Part shown: piece by piece, positions 1 through 7,057 of the stretch
How positions within the stretch are numbered: the first letter of the stretch is position 1
Layout of the letters: each line of letters opens with the position of its first letter
NCBI GenBank assembly: GCA_035642125.1
Contig: DASQSZ010000492.1
Coordinates: forward strand, 1-18,441
DNA length: 18,441 nt
Source of the DNA: CALAED01 sp937891035
Lineage (GTDB): Bacteria; Actinomycetota; Actinomycetes; Streptosporangiales; Streptosporangiaceae
Reading direction: 5' to 3'
Translations under genes and position numbers: made by a program
Notes under the pieces: generated by a model
What the model was told of the DNA's origin: nothing
The model's input: only the letters and a program-made list of their open reading frames with translations
Database searches by the model: none

Positions 1-9
1 CCTGGAAGG

Positions 10-294
10 CTAGGAAGCCGTACCGTCGGTGCCGCCGGCCCCATCCTCCGGCTTCCGCCGATGCCGGGCCTCGAACGCGGCCCGGCTGCGATGCAGCCGC
101 GGGACGTACCAGACGGCGAACAGCCCGATGCCGATGCCGACCACACATACCCACAGCCACCACCGGTCGGGCTCGGGTAGCCCGATCAACAGCAGCACCA
201 CCAGCGCGACCGCCCACGCGACGGTGCCCGCCACGGCGGTCAGCACGTCGTTCGTCTGAAGCTGCGGCGGCTCTGGGCGCTGCTTTGGGGACAC
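10..294 (-). CDS. DUF2530 family small membrane protein
   Basis: The product is a 94-residue protein of the actinobacterial DUF2530 type; its function is unknown. A polar, proline-rich N-terminus (SPKQRPEPPQLQTNDV) leads into two predicted membrane helices, roughly residues 17-37 (AVAGTVAWAVALVVLLLIGL) and 44-62 (WLWVCVVGIGIGLFAVWYV), followed by a basic tail with His/Arg clusters that probably lies in the cytoplasm. I chose the GTG at 292-294 because the family-like sequence begins there and codons upstream of it look non-coding; no clear Shine-Dalgarno precedes it, so translation may be leaderless. It diverges from the purine permease gene. A very long antisense open frame running through the permease to 1812 continues this same frame, but it is a composition artefact of GC-rich DNA. 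Confidence 0.8.
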   Translation of the reverse strand: MSPKQRPEPPQLQTNDVLTAVAGTVAWAVALVVLLLIGLPEPDRWWLWVCVVGIGIGLFAVWYVPRLHRSRAAFEARHRRKPEDGAGGTDGTAS

Positions 295-328
295 GCGAGC
301 AAGGCTAGTGGTCCCCGGTTTCCCGTTA

Positions 329-359
329 TGAACTCGTGCTTTTGTTGTGAACTTGTGCT
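329..359. promoter_or_regulatory. Pair of 12-bp direct repeats in divergent promoter region
   Basis: TGAACTCGTGCT (329-340) and TGAACTTGTGCT (348-359) match at 11 of 12 positions and are offset by 19 bp, a little under two helical turns. They sit between the divergent DUF2530 gene and the NCS2 permease, about 47 bp before the permease start. Tandem half-sites like this suit a regulator binding as a head-to-tail dimer or a duplicated promoter element. Which regulator is unknown. Confidence 0.4.
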
Positions 360-405
360 CGCGTCCTGTTTGAAAGAACCGCTTCCGTTCTGTCACTCTG
401 CGCGC

Positions 406-1896
406 GTGAGCACCACTGAACCGGACGAATCGGCCCGGCAGCACCCGCCGAACGCCATCGACAGATACTTCAAGATCTCTGAGCGCGGCTCCACCGTGCC
501 GCGGGAGCTGCGCGGCGGGCTGGCCACCTTCTTCACGATGGCCTACATCGTCGTGCTCAACCCGTTGATCATCGGTACGGTGGCGGACAAGGACCGCCAA
601 TACCTCGGCGACCTGACCGCCGAGGGCGCCGCCATTCCCCTGGTCGCCGCCGCCACGGCCCTGGTGGCCGGGGTGATGTCGATCCTCATGGGCGTGGTCG
701 GCCGCTACCCGTTCGCGCTGGCCACCGGGCTCGGTCTCAACGCCTTCGTCGCCGTCGGCATCGCCACGGACATGTCGTGGGAAGACGCCATGGGCCTGGT
801 CGTGCTCGAAGGGCTCATCATCACCCTGCTCGTGCTGACCGGGTTTCGCGTCGCGGTGTTCAACGCCATCCCCACCCAGCTCAAGACGGCGATCTCGGTG
901 GGCATCGGGCTGTTCATCGCGTTGGTCGGTTTCGTCGACGCCGGGTTCGTCCGGCGTATCCCCGACGTGGCGGGCACCACGGTGCCGGTCCAGCTCGGCC
1001 AGACCGGGCAGCTCGCCGGCTGGCCGGTCTTCGTGTTCGCCGTCGGTGTCCTCCTCACGGCGATCCTGGTGGTCAGGCGGACCAGGGGCGCGATCCTCAT
1101 CGGCATCGTCGCCACCACCGTGCTCGCGATCGTCGTTCAGGCGATCGCCGACATCGGCTCGTCGGCCAACGACCCACGGGGCTGGAGCCTGAACGTGCCG
1201 GAGCTGCCGGACAAAGTCGTGGACACTCCGGATCTGAGCCTGATCGGGCAGTTCAGCCTGTTCGGCGGTTTCGCCGAGGTCGGGCTCATCGCGGCCCTGC
1301 TGCTCGTCTTCACGCTGATGCTGGCCGACTTCTTCGACACGATGGGCACGGTCGTCGGGGTCGGCGCCCAGGGCGGCCTGCTCGACCGGCGCCGCAACCT
1401 GCCCGGCCTGCGGGGCGTGCTCCTGGTCGATTCGGCGGCGGCCGCAGCCGGCGGCGCCGCGTCCGTGTCGTCCAACACGACCTACATCGAGTCGGCGGCG
1501 GGCGTCGGCGAGGGGGCCCGCACCGGGTTGGCCAGCGTCGTGACCGGGGTGCTGTTCCTGGGCGCGATGTTCCTGGCGCCGCTCGTCACGGTCGTGCCGT
1601 TCGAGGCGGCCACCCCCGCGCTCGTCGTGGTCGGGTTCTTGATGATGACGCAGATCCGCGACATCGACTTCACCGACTACGGGCTGGCGATCCCCGCCTT
1701 CCTCACCATCGTGATCATGCCGTACACCTACTCGATCGCCAACGGCATCGGCGCCGGCTTCGTGTCGTACGCGGTCATCCAGCTGCTGCGCGGCCGGGCC
1801 AGGCAGGTCCACCCGCTGCTCTGGCTGGTGTCCGTGCTATTTGTGATCTACTTCGCGATCGTTCCGATCAAGGAGCTGCTCGGCATCACGACGTGA
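406..1896 (+). CDS. NCS2 family purine permease (PbuG/AzgA-like)
   Basis: The product is a polytopic inner-membrane nucleobase:cation symporter of 496 residues, within the usual size of the guanine/hypoxanthine/adenine branch (AzgA/PbuG/PurP). Family signatures are visible: the start of the domain (NAIDRYFKISERGSTVPREL), the first helix (TFFTMAYIVVLNPLII), the conserved FFDTMGTVVGVG segment around the middle, and SSNTTYIESAAGVGEGARTG in the substrate-site region. Many hydrophobic helices follow. I prefer the GTG at 406 (V-S-T-T-E) over the ATG at 328, because the 26 extra residues are Cys-rich and unlike the family, and they would overlap the promoter repeats. The gene likely imports purine bases for salvage. 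Guanine/hypoxanthine specificity is inferred from the subfamily only. No riboswitch-like structure was recognised upstream. Confidence 0.9.
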   Translation: MSTTEPDESARQHPPNAIDRYFKISERGSTVPRELRGGLATFFTMAYIVVLNPLIIGTVADKDRQYLGDLTAEGAAIPLVAAATALVAGVMSILMGVVGRYPFALATGLGLNAFVAVGIATDMSWEDAMGLVVLEGLIITLLVLTGFRVAVFNAIPTQLKTAISVGIGLFIALVGFVDAGFVRRIPDVAGTTVPVQLGQTGQLAGWPVFVFAVGVLLTAILVVRRTRGAILIGIVATTVLAIVVQAIADIGSSANDPRGWSLNVPELPDKVVDTPDLSLIGQFSLFGGFAEVGLIAALLLVFTLMLADFFDTMGTVVGVGAQGGLLDRRRNLPGLRGVLLVDSAAAAAGGAASVSSNTTYIESAAGVGEGARTGLASVVTGVLFLGAMFLAPLVTVVPFEAATPALVVVGFLMMTQIRDIDFTDYGLAIPAFLTIVIMPYTYSIANGIGAGFVSYAVIQLLRGRARQVHPLLWLVSVLFVIYFAIVPIKELLGITT

Positions 1897-1971
1897 CCGA
1901 AGGCGGGAGGAGACAGGGCCGGAGTCGGATCACGCCGACGGTTTGGCGGAATGCGTCCATCCGCTATATCG

Positions 1972-1997
1972 TTAGCAAGAGTAATGACTTCAGCTAA
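1972..1997. promoter_or_regulatory. Candidate MarR operator (imperfect palindrome)
   Basis: TTAGC (1972-1976) and GCTAA (1993-1997) are inverted about the same centre as AGT (1980-1982) and ACT (1987-1989). This gives a 26-bp imperfect dyad ending 5 bp before the MarR start codon. It lies in an unusually A/T-rich stretch for this DNA. MarR proteins commonly autoregulate from such dyads overlapping their own promoter, so this is the natural candidate; the binding itself is inferred. Confidence 0.4.
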
Positions 1998-2002
1998 TCA
2001 TC

Positions 2003-2440
2003 ATGGCAACATCACAGACCAGAAGCCGTATGGGGCTCGCCGAGGATCTTCGTATGTCGGTCGCGCGATTGTCTCGCCGGCTGCGCGCGCAAGGCGGAAG
2101 TTCGCTTTCGGCCACGCAGCACGCCGTGCTCGCCGCGGTCGACCGGCATCGCTCGATGACCCCGCGCGAGTTGGCCGAGCAGGAGAAGGTGCAGCCCCCC
2201 TCGATGACGCGGGTGATCGCGGTGCTGGAGGAGCAGCGGCTGGTGGTGCGCAGCCCGCATCCGACCGACGGCCGGCAGGTGGTGCTCCAGGTGACGGACA
2301 AGGGCAAGAGCCTGCTCAAGGAGGAACGCCGCCGCAAGGAGGCCTGGCTGGCACGCCGGCTCCAGGAGCTGACCAACGAGGAGCGGGCGATCCTGCGGCA
2401 GGCCGCGCCGATCCTGGAGAAGCTCAGCAAAGCGAGCTAG
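2003..2440 (+). CDS. MarR family transcriptional regulator
   Basis: The product is a 145-residue winged-helix regulator, the standard MarR length. Helix-turn-helix residues lie near 50-75 (MTPRELAEQEKVQPPSMTR), followed by the wing with the typical D-x-R signature (SPHPTDGRQVVLQVT) near 90-105. N- and C-terminal helices form the dimer interface. The ATG at 2003 is the first start before the conserved region and lies just after an imperfect palindrome that could be its operator. It directly precedes an MFS exporter on the same strand. MarR-exporter pairs usually form a ligand-responsive efflux unit, so control of the downstream transporter is the likely job; the ligand cannot be guessed. The stop codon runs into the first of three 21-bp tandem repeats. 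Confidence 0.9.
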   Translation: MATSQTRSRMGLAEDLRMSVARLSRRLRAQGGSSLSATQHAVLAAVDRHRSMTPRELAEQEKVQPPSMTRVIAVLEEQRLVVRSPHPTDGRQVVLQVTDKGKSLLKEERRRKEAWLARRLQELTNEERAILRQAAPILEKLSKAS

Positions 2441-2502
2441 GCGGCGCCGATCCGGGGGCAGGCGGCGCCGACCCCAGAGATGGCGGCGCCGACCCCGCCG
2501 CG
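2440..2502 (+). repeat. Three tandem 21-bp repeats at MarR/MFS junction
   Basis: Three back-to-back units at 2440-2460, 2461-2481 and 2482-2502 share the core GGCGGCGCCGAYCC followed by 7 variable bases. The first unit begins on the last base of the MarR stop codon. In the MFS reading frame each unit encodes Gly-Gly-Ala-Asp-Pro plus two variable residues. The second unit contains an ATG at 2480 in the wrong frame for the transporter. Confidence 0.85.
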
Positions 2503-3744
2503 GGCCGCGCCGGCGGGCTCTTCCGGTCGCTGCGCCGGCGCAACTACCGGCTGTTCGCGAGCGGCCAGATCGTCTCCAACACCGGCACCTGGATGCAGCG
2601 GGTCGCCCAGGACTGGCTCGTCCTCGATCTCACCAACAACAGCGGCATCGCGCTCGGCATCACCACGGGCCTGCAGTTCCTGCCGCTGCTGCTGTTCGGC
2701 CTGTGGGGCGGCGTGATCGCCGACCGCTACGACAAGCGCAAGGTCCTGATGGTCACCCAGGCGACCATGGGCTCGCTCGCGCTGCTGCTCGGCCTGCTCG
2801 TGCTCGGCGGCGTCGCGCAGGTGTGGATGGTGTACGCGCTGGCCTTCTCTCTCGGCCTCGCCACCGTCGTGGACAACCCCACCAGGCAGACCTTCGTCGT
2901 CGAGATGGTGGGCAAGGCCGACCTGCCCAACGCCATCGCGCTGAACAGCGCCATCTTCAACTCCGCGCGGATCCTCGGGCCGGCCGTCGCCGGGGTGGGC
3001 ATCGCGCTGCTGGGCACCGGGCCGGTCTTCCTCGTCAACGCCGCCTCGTTCGCCGCCGTCTTGACGGGGCTCGCCCTGATGCGCGAGCGCGACCTGTACC
3101 GGGGCGAGCCGGTGGGCCGGGCCAAAGGGCAGCTGCGCGAGGGGCTGCGGTACGTGCGGCGGCGCCGCGACCTGGTGCTGATCCTCGTCCTCGTTGCCTT
3201 TGTGGCCTGCTTCGGCATGAACTTCCAGCTGACGACGGCCCTCATTTCCCGCGAGGTCTTCCACACCGGCGCCTCGGCCTTCGGTCTCGCCTCCACCATG
3301 CTGGCCGTCGGCGCGCTGATCGGCGCCCTCCTGGCCGCGCGCCGGGCGAAGCCGCCGCGCCCGCTGTTGCCGATCGCGGCCATGTCTTTCGGCCTGCTAG
3401 AGATCGTCACCGGGCTGATGCCGACGTTCGTCTCGTTCCTCGTGCTCCTCGTGCCGACCGGCATGGCGCTGCTGACGTTCAGCACGGCGGCCAACGCCAC
3501 GATGCAGCTCAGCGTTTCGCCGGAGATGCGGGGCCGGGTGATGGGGCTCTACATGCTCGTGTTCGCCGGCACCGCCCCGCTGGGCTCCCCGGCGATCGGC
3601 TGGCTTGCCGAACAGTTCGGCCCGCGAGCCGGTCTCATCGTGGGCGGCGTCGCGTCGAGCCTGGCCGCCCTGATCGTGGCCGCCATCATGGCCCCATGGG
3701 GTGCGCGAAGAGCGGCCCCGGCCGCGGCCGACGCCGACGCGTGA
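2480..3744 (+). CDS. MFS exporter (EntS/MFS_3-like), start codon disrupted
   Basis: The recognisable transporter runs from Leu at 2518 to the TGA at 3742-3744 (408 residues). It begins with a conserved N-terminus (LFRSLRRRNYRLFASGQIVS, then NTGTWMQRVAQDWLVLDL) and has the loop 2-3 signature GGVIADRYDKRK and about 12 hydrophobic segments, as in enterobactin exporter-type MFS drug/metabolite efflux proteins. No ATG, GTG or TTG lies in its frame between the MarR gene and the internal Met of the TWM segment, so the true start is unclear. The ATG at 2480 is one frame off. One extra G in the GGG at 2515-2517 would fuse it in frame and give a normal protein of about 421 residues with N-terminus MAAPTPPRAAPAG. 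I give 2480 as the probable original start. Cause (sequencing error, recent mutation or recoding) is undecided. It is likely the efflux target of the adjacent MarR protein. Confidence 0.75.
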
Positions 3745-3830
3745 AAGACCGGCGAAACTTCCGTTCACACCTTGCGTGACAAGCCCCACATCCGGTGTCA
3801 GGCTGGGCGCGTGGCCTGCTGGGACGTCTC

Positions 3831-4385
3831 ATGAGGTTGTTCGTGGCGCTGCTGCCGCCGCCGGCGATCCTCGACGAGCTCGAGGAGCTGTCGTCCCCTT
3901 ACCGTGACGCCTGGCCGGAGCTCAAATGGGTGCGCCGCGACCTGCTGCACATCACGCTCGCCTTCTTCGGCGAGGTGGAAGATCGATCTCTTGATGCGCT
4001 GCTGGTCCGCCTGGAACGGGTGGCGGCGCGCCACCCCCGCCTCGAGCTGTCGTTCGCCGGCGCGGGCGCCTTTCCCGGGCGGGGCGCGCACGCCCGGGTG
4101 CTGTGGACTGGGCTGTACGGCGACCGGCGCGCGCTGAGCAAGATGTCCGCGTCGGCCGGTGCCGCCGGACGCCGGGCCGGGGCCGGGGAGCCCGAGTACA
4201 AGCCGTTCCGGCCGCATCTCACCCTCGCCCGCTGCCGCCGCCCGACCGACGTCCGGCCGCTGATCGAAAAGCTCGCCGCCTTCGCGGGGACGCGCTGGAC
4301 CGCCGACGCCATCCATCTCGTCCGCAGCCACCTCGGCGCCGACATCCGCTATGAGACCGTCAAGAGCTGGACGCTCACAGATTGA
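3831..4385 (+). CDS. thpR: RNA 2',3'-cyclic phosphodiesterase (ThpR/LigT, 2H family)
   Basis: The product is a 184-residue cytoplasmic enzyme of the 2H phosphoesterase superfamily, which opens 2',3'-cyclic phosphates on RNA ends. Both catalytic H-x-T motifs are present: HITL at residues 40-43 and HLTL at 129-132, the latter preceded by the typical FRPHLTLAR context. The N-terminus MRLFVALLPP matches the usual ThpR opening (MRLFvAl-P), which is why I use the ATG at 3831 rather than the ATG at 3795; a GGACG sequence a few bases upstream could serve as ribosome binding site. Length is normal for the family. Its last 11 bases overlap the end of a tiny convergent membrane-protein gene. Confidence 0.92.
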   Translation: MRLFVALLPPPAILDELEELSSPYRDAWPELKWVRRDLLHITLAFFGEVEDRSLDALLVRLERVAARHPRLELSFAGAGAFPGRGAHARVLWTGLYGDRRALSKMSASAGAAGRRAGAGEPEYKPFRPHLTLARCRRPTDVRPLIEKLAAFAGTRWTADAIHLVRSHLGADIRYETVKSWTLTD

Positions 4386-4461
4386 TCAACGCGCCGACGA
4401 TCACGGCCAGCACCAGCGCGGCGAGTACGACCGGCAACAACCACCGCGGCGAACGATCCAC
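4375..4461 (-). CDS. Tiny single-helix membrane protein (28 aa)
   Basis: A short open frame begins with GTG at 4459-4461 and ends with TGA at 4375-4377. It encodes MDRSPRWLLPV followed by an unbroken hydrophobic helix of Val, Leu, Ala and Ile and ends in Gly-Ala-Leu-Ile-Asn-Leu. The charged, Trp-containing N-terminus followed by one membrane span is typical of real small membrane proteins. An AGGG lies 8 bases before the start codon. It converges on thpR with an 11-bp overlap of the 3' ends. No function can be assigned. Such short frames are often missed by gene callers. The main doubt is that GC-rich antisense DNA easily yields hydrophobic codons, although most of this frame lies outside thpR. 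Confidence 0.55.
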   Translation of the reverse strand: MDRSPRWLLPVVLAALVLAVIVGALINL

Positions 4462-4581
4462 CCTCAAAACCCTATCCCCGCCCCGATCGCGTCCGCTGCC
4501 GCTCCGGGCCCGGATCAGGTAATCGGGATCCCAGTGGGCGACCGTCTCGCATGGACTGGGAAAGCCGGCGTCGATCCCGCA

Positions 4582-6072
4582 TCAGCTCTTGTTCGCGGAG
4601 TTTTGCCGGACGCCGACCATCGCACGGGCGTTCATGCCCACGGCCATGGACGTGTCGCGGATGCTGATCCGTGAGTCGCCGGAAGCGAAGATCCCGCTGT
4701 TGTAGATCACGTTCTGCTGTTCCCGAAGGTCGGAGACGTCGACATGGTGCTGCTTCAGGAAGTCGGTTAGCTGGTCCATGGCCCGGCGCATGACCGCTTT
4801 CGCATACAGCTGCCGGTCAACGTTCTGGAAGTAGTGATGGTAGACGCGGTCGGCGGTCTCTTCGCGGATGCTCATCAGCGCTCCGTAGTTGAAACTCTGC
4901 TGATCGATCTCGCGGCGCTGCTCGCGCTCCTTTCGGTCAGACAAAAACGGCGACGCGACCATGGAGGCGACGGCGGGCACGCTCCGCAGGAGCTGACCGG
5001 GCGTGCGCCCGAGGGCGCTCCATGCGAGGGCGCGGAGCTGGTGGAACAGCGGACGGTCGGTCAGGTAGTCGACAGTGTGGTAGGCGCTGTTGATCGGCGC
5101 CAGCAGCCACGTGCCGCCCTCGACGAACAGCAGGTCTCGGGTCGGGCTCAAGGTGAAGCGCAGCATGGTGGTGACCACCAGCTCCCCACCCCAGCCGTTC
5201 ACCTCGAGTACGAGATACGGCCGAGCCCGGCCGTCGCCCTCCTCGCGCAGCCGGTTGAGGAGCTCGGCGTCGACACGCGTGTTCGGGCGGGCGAAACGAT
5301 CCGGGAGCAACGCCTGCTTCACCCCGCGGTCGTCCAGCATGACCTGCACGTCGGCTCCGCTGACGAAGAGTCGCTCGCTGAGCGTGACGTGCTTGAGGCC
5401 GAGGGCACGCACGCCTGTCGCGATGTTCTCGTAGAGCTCATTCAGCGTGAACGGTGTGACGCTGTCGAAGTTCTCGTCCGGTCGATCCGTGGCGACGACG
5501 AAGTTCCACATGTCAAGCCGCCGACCGTGACCGATGAAAGGTTCATAGGCGGGGAACACCGTGACGTTGCTACCGCGCTGTTGTTCCTCGATGTCGGCCA
5601 GCCGTTCGCGGAGATCGGGTTCGAACGGGTCAGGGGCTTTCGCGGGGTCGAAGTCCCGCCGGTTCAGCTGCGGTCCGATCACCCGGTAGTACGTGGTCAG
5701 CACGTCGCCCAGCACGATCAGCCAGGCCAAGATGAAAAGCACGAACAGCCCGACGCCTATGAACGGAAGCGCGATCACCATCACGATCGTGATGGCGGCG
5801 AGCACCACGTTCAGAATCGTTTGCCTGCGCCGCGCGGCGAGTGCGTACCGGAGCACGCAGGCCAGATCGACGCCCGGCGAGGAAGCGACGGGCCGGTGTG
5901 GTTCGTCGATGATCGAGTCGATCGCCCGGCGGGCGAGGCGATCGTTCTGCTGAACGGCAGCGCAGAGATAGCGCGTGACGTCCCTACCGGTAGCCGGTGC
6001 GGCCTGGATTGGGGCGGGAACGTTGGCGCGGGGCGCTTGTACGCCGGCTTGCGTCTTGCTATCTGGCATCAT
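4582..6072 (-). CDS. Conserved two-helix membrane protein with C-terminal signalling-like motif
   Basis: The product is a 496-residue protein of unknown function. A polar, Pro/Ala-rich N-terminus is followed by a helical segment, then two adjacent membrane helices near residues 86-103 and 105-124, and a soluble region of about 350 residues. That region holds notable segments FPAYEPFIGHGRRLDMWNF and ARPYLVLEVNGWGGELVVTT, and a charged stretch DRKEREQRREIDQQSFNYG. The last 40 residues carry a Gly/Asn/Val-rich motif (458-484, ending SMAVGMNARA) that matches, without gaps, the N-terminal motif of the neighbouring nucleosidase. I chose the ATG at 6070-6072 because AGGAA lies 8 bases upstream; a TTG at 6141 in the same frame would reduce the gap to the previous gene to 10 bp but lacks a ribosome site. 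I do recall similar uncharacterised proteins from streptomycetes, but no named domain can be given. Confidence 0.8.
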   Translation of the reverse strand: MMPDSKTQAGVQAPRANVPAPIQAAPATGRDVTRYLCAAVQQNDRLARRAIDSIIDEPHRPVASSPGVDLACVLRYALAARRRQTILNVVLAAITIVMVIALPFIGVGLFVLFILAWLIVLGDVLTTYYRVIGPQLNRRDFDPAKAPDPFEPDLRERLADIEEQQRGSNVTVFPAYEPFIGHGRRLDMWNFVVATDRPDENFDSVTPFTLNELYENIATGVRALGLKHVTLSERLFVSGADVQVMLDDRGVKQALLPDRFARPNTRVDAELLNRLREEGDGRARPYLVLEVNGWGGELVVTTMLRFTLSPTRDLLFVEGGTWLLAPINSAYHTVDYLTDRPLFHQLRALAWSALGRTPGQLLRSVPAVASMVASPFLSDRKEREQRREIDQQSFNYGALMSIREETADRVYHHYFQNVDRQLYAKAVMRRAMDQLTDFLKQHHVDVSDLREQQNVIYNSGIFASGDSRISIRDTSMAVGMNARAMVGVRQNSANKS

Positions 6073-6151
6073 CGGCCGATTCCTGTCAGTGGGAGTGGAT
6101 GGGGGGTCAGAGGCTGGTATCTCGCCTTGCGGAGGGTCCAATTCATGGGGC

Positions 6152-7057
6152 TCACGGTGCCGCTATCAGGTAGGGGAGAAGGGTTTTGAGGACCTGGCTG
6201 GCACGCCGGGCCGCCGTTACGTGAAAGTCGTCGTCTTTGGCCGTGTCGGCCAAGTCCGAGATTCCGCGGATGACCAGCCAGCCGTGCGGCGCGTTGTCAC
6301 CGCTTACGCCTTCGTAGAACGCCTGGGCGAGTCCGCCCGCCTCGGTCTCGAGTGCCAGCGTCTTGTCGTTGTAGGAGCTGATGTAGGCGCGGATTTCCGC
6401 GTCGCGGTCGGCGACGACGGCCTCACCGGACCCGATGGGTCCCGACAGGACCTGAAAGCTCTGCCTGGTCTTTTCGTCTGCGAGGCGGAGGGGAGTTTCG
6501 TGATCGGCAAAGAAGTCGTTGACCGAGTGTAGGACCGTCGCCGGAACCGGATGGCTCTGGCCGCGTCGGCGGACCCCGTGCGGGGTCTCCTTACGGAGGT
6601 CGTAGTAGATGACCTCCTGCGCGATGATGACATCACCGTTATGGAGGTCCGCATGAACACCCCCCGCGATGCCGAGCAGCACCACGTAAGCAGGAGAGTA
6701 ATGCTCCCGAAGACTTTGATATGCGCTCGGCGTTGAGCGCTGCCCCGGGCTCAGCGCCTGAATCGCCACAATCTTCAGTCGCGTGGTACCGATCTCGGTG
6801 TGGGACTCATAAAAGCGTTGCCCGCCGGGATACGTACGCCGCTCTGTGTGACCTAACCGCCGCAGCATGGCGACGACCTCGCGCATCTCGACGCTCAGTG
6901 CCGTGATGACGCCGATATTCCATGCGTTTTGGCCGGGCCCGCCGTGCGAGGAGGCGGCACTGTCAACGCGAGCGTTGCGGCCGATCGCTACGTTGCCGCC
7001 GTTGAACGTAATGCTCGCTTGGTCGGTACCGAAGACACCGTGGTTGATCCTTGTCAT
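6152..7057 (-). CDS. MTA/SAH nucleosidase-like phosphorylase-superfamily enzyme
   Basis: The product is a 301-residue protein with a PNP/UDP phosphorylase-fold domain from about residue 47 to the end. The catalytic set of MTA/SAH nucleosidase is visible: an early Glu in VITALSVEMREV (E57), the GIAGGVH loop (129-135), the ETEAGG segment corresponding to the MEA motif (E239), and Asp in IRGISDLAD (D268). The Met of the MEA motif, which contacts the sugar in MTA nucleosidase, is Thr here, so the substrate may differ. A 45-residue N-terminal extension absent from housekeeping MTAN carries a Gly/Asn-rich motif (5-31) shared with the next gene. The ATG at 7057 overlaps the upstream stop by 4 bases (ATGA), so translation is coupled to the four-helix membrane protein. 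Related domains act as ATP or nucleoside-cleaving immune effectors; this role is inferred. Confidence 0.85.
   Translation of the reverse strand: MTRINHGVFGTDQASITFNGGNVAIGRNARVDSAASSHGGPGQNAWNIGVITALSVEMREVVAMLRRLGHTERRTYPGGQRFYESHTEIGTTRLKIVAIQALSPGQRSTPSAYQSLREHYSPAYVVLLGIAGGVHADLHNGDVIIAQEVIYYDLRKETPHGVRRRGQSHPVPATVLHSVNDFFADHETPLRLADEKTRQSFQVLSGPIGSGEAVVADRDAEIRAYISSYNDKTLALETEAGGLAQAFYEGVSGDNAPHGWLVIRGISDLADTAKDDDFHVTAARRASQVLKTLLPYLIAAP

Noticed and set aside
10..1812. 600-codon open frame antisense to the permease
   Set aside because: Rich in His/Arg/Asp/Gly runs typical of the antisense frame of GC-rich genes; only its last 94 codons (DUF2530) look real.
6074..6146. Short frame from ATG 6144-6146 whose stop overlaps the start of the 496-residue protein (possible leader peptide)
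   Set aside because: Only about 25 codons, no ribosome site and no attenuator-like structure seen; chance is the simpler explanation.
4834..6189. 451-codon plus-strand frame opposite the two-helix membrane protein
   Set aside because: Composition is that of a shadow frame; the minus-strand frame has membrane helices, a ribosome site and a shared motif with its neighbour.
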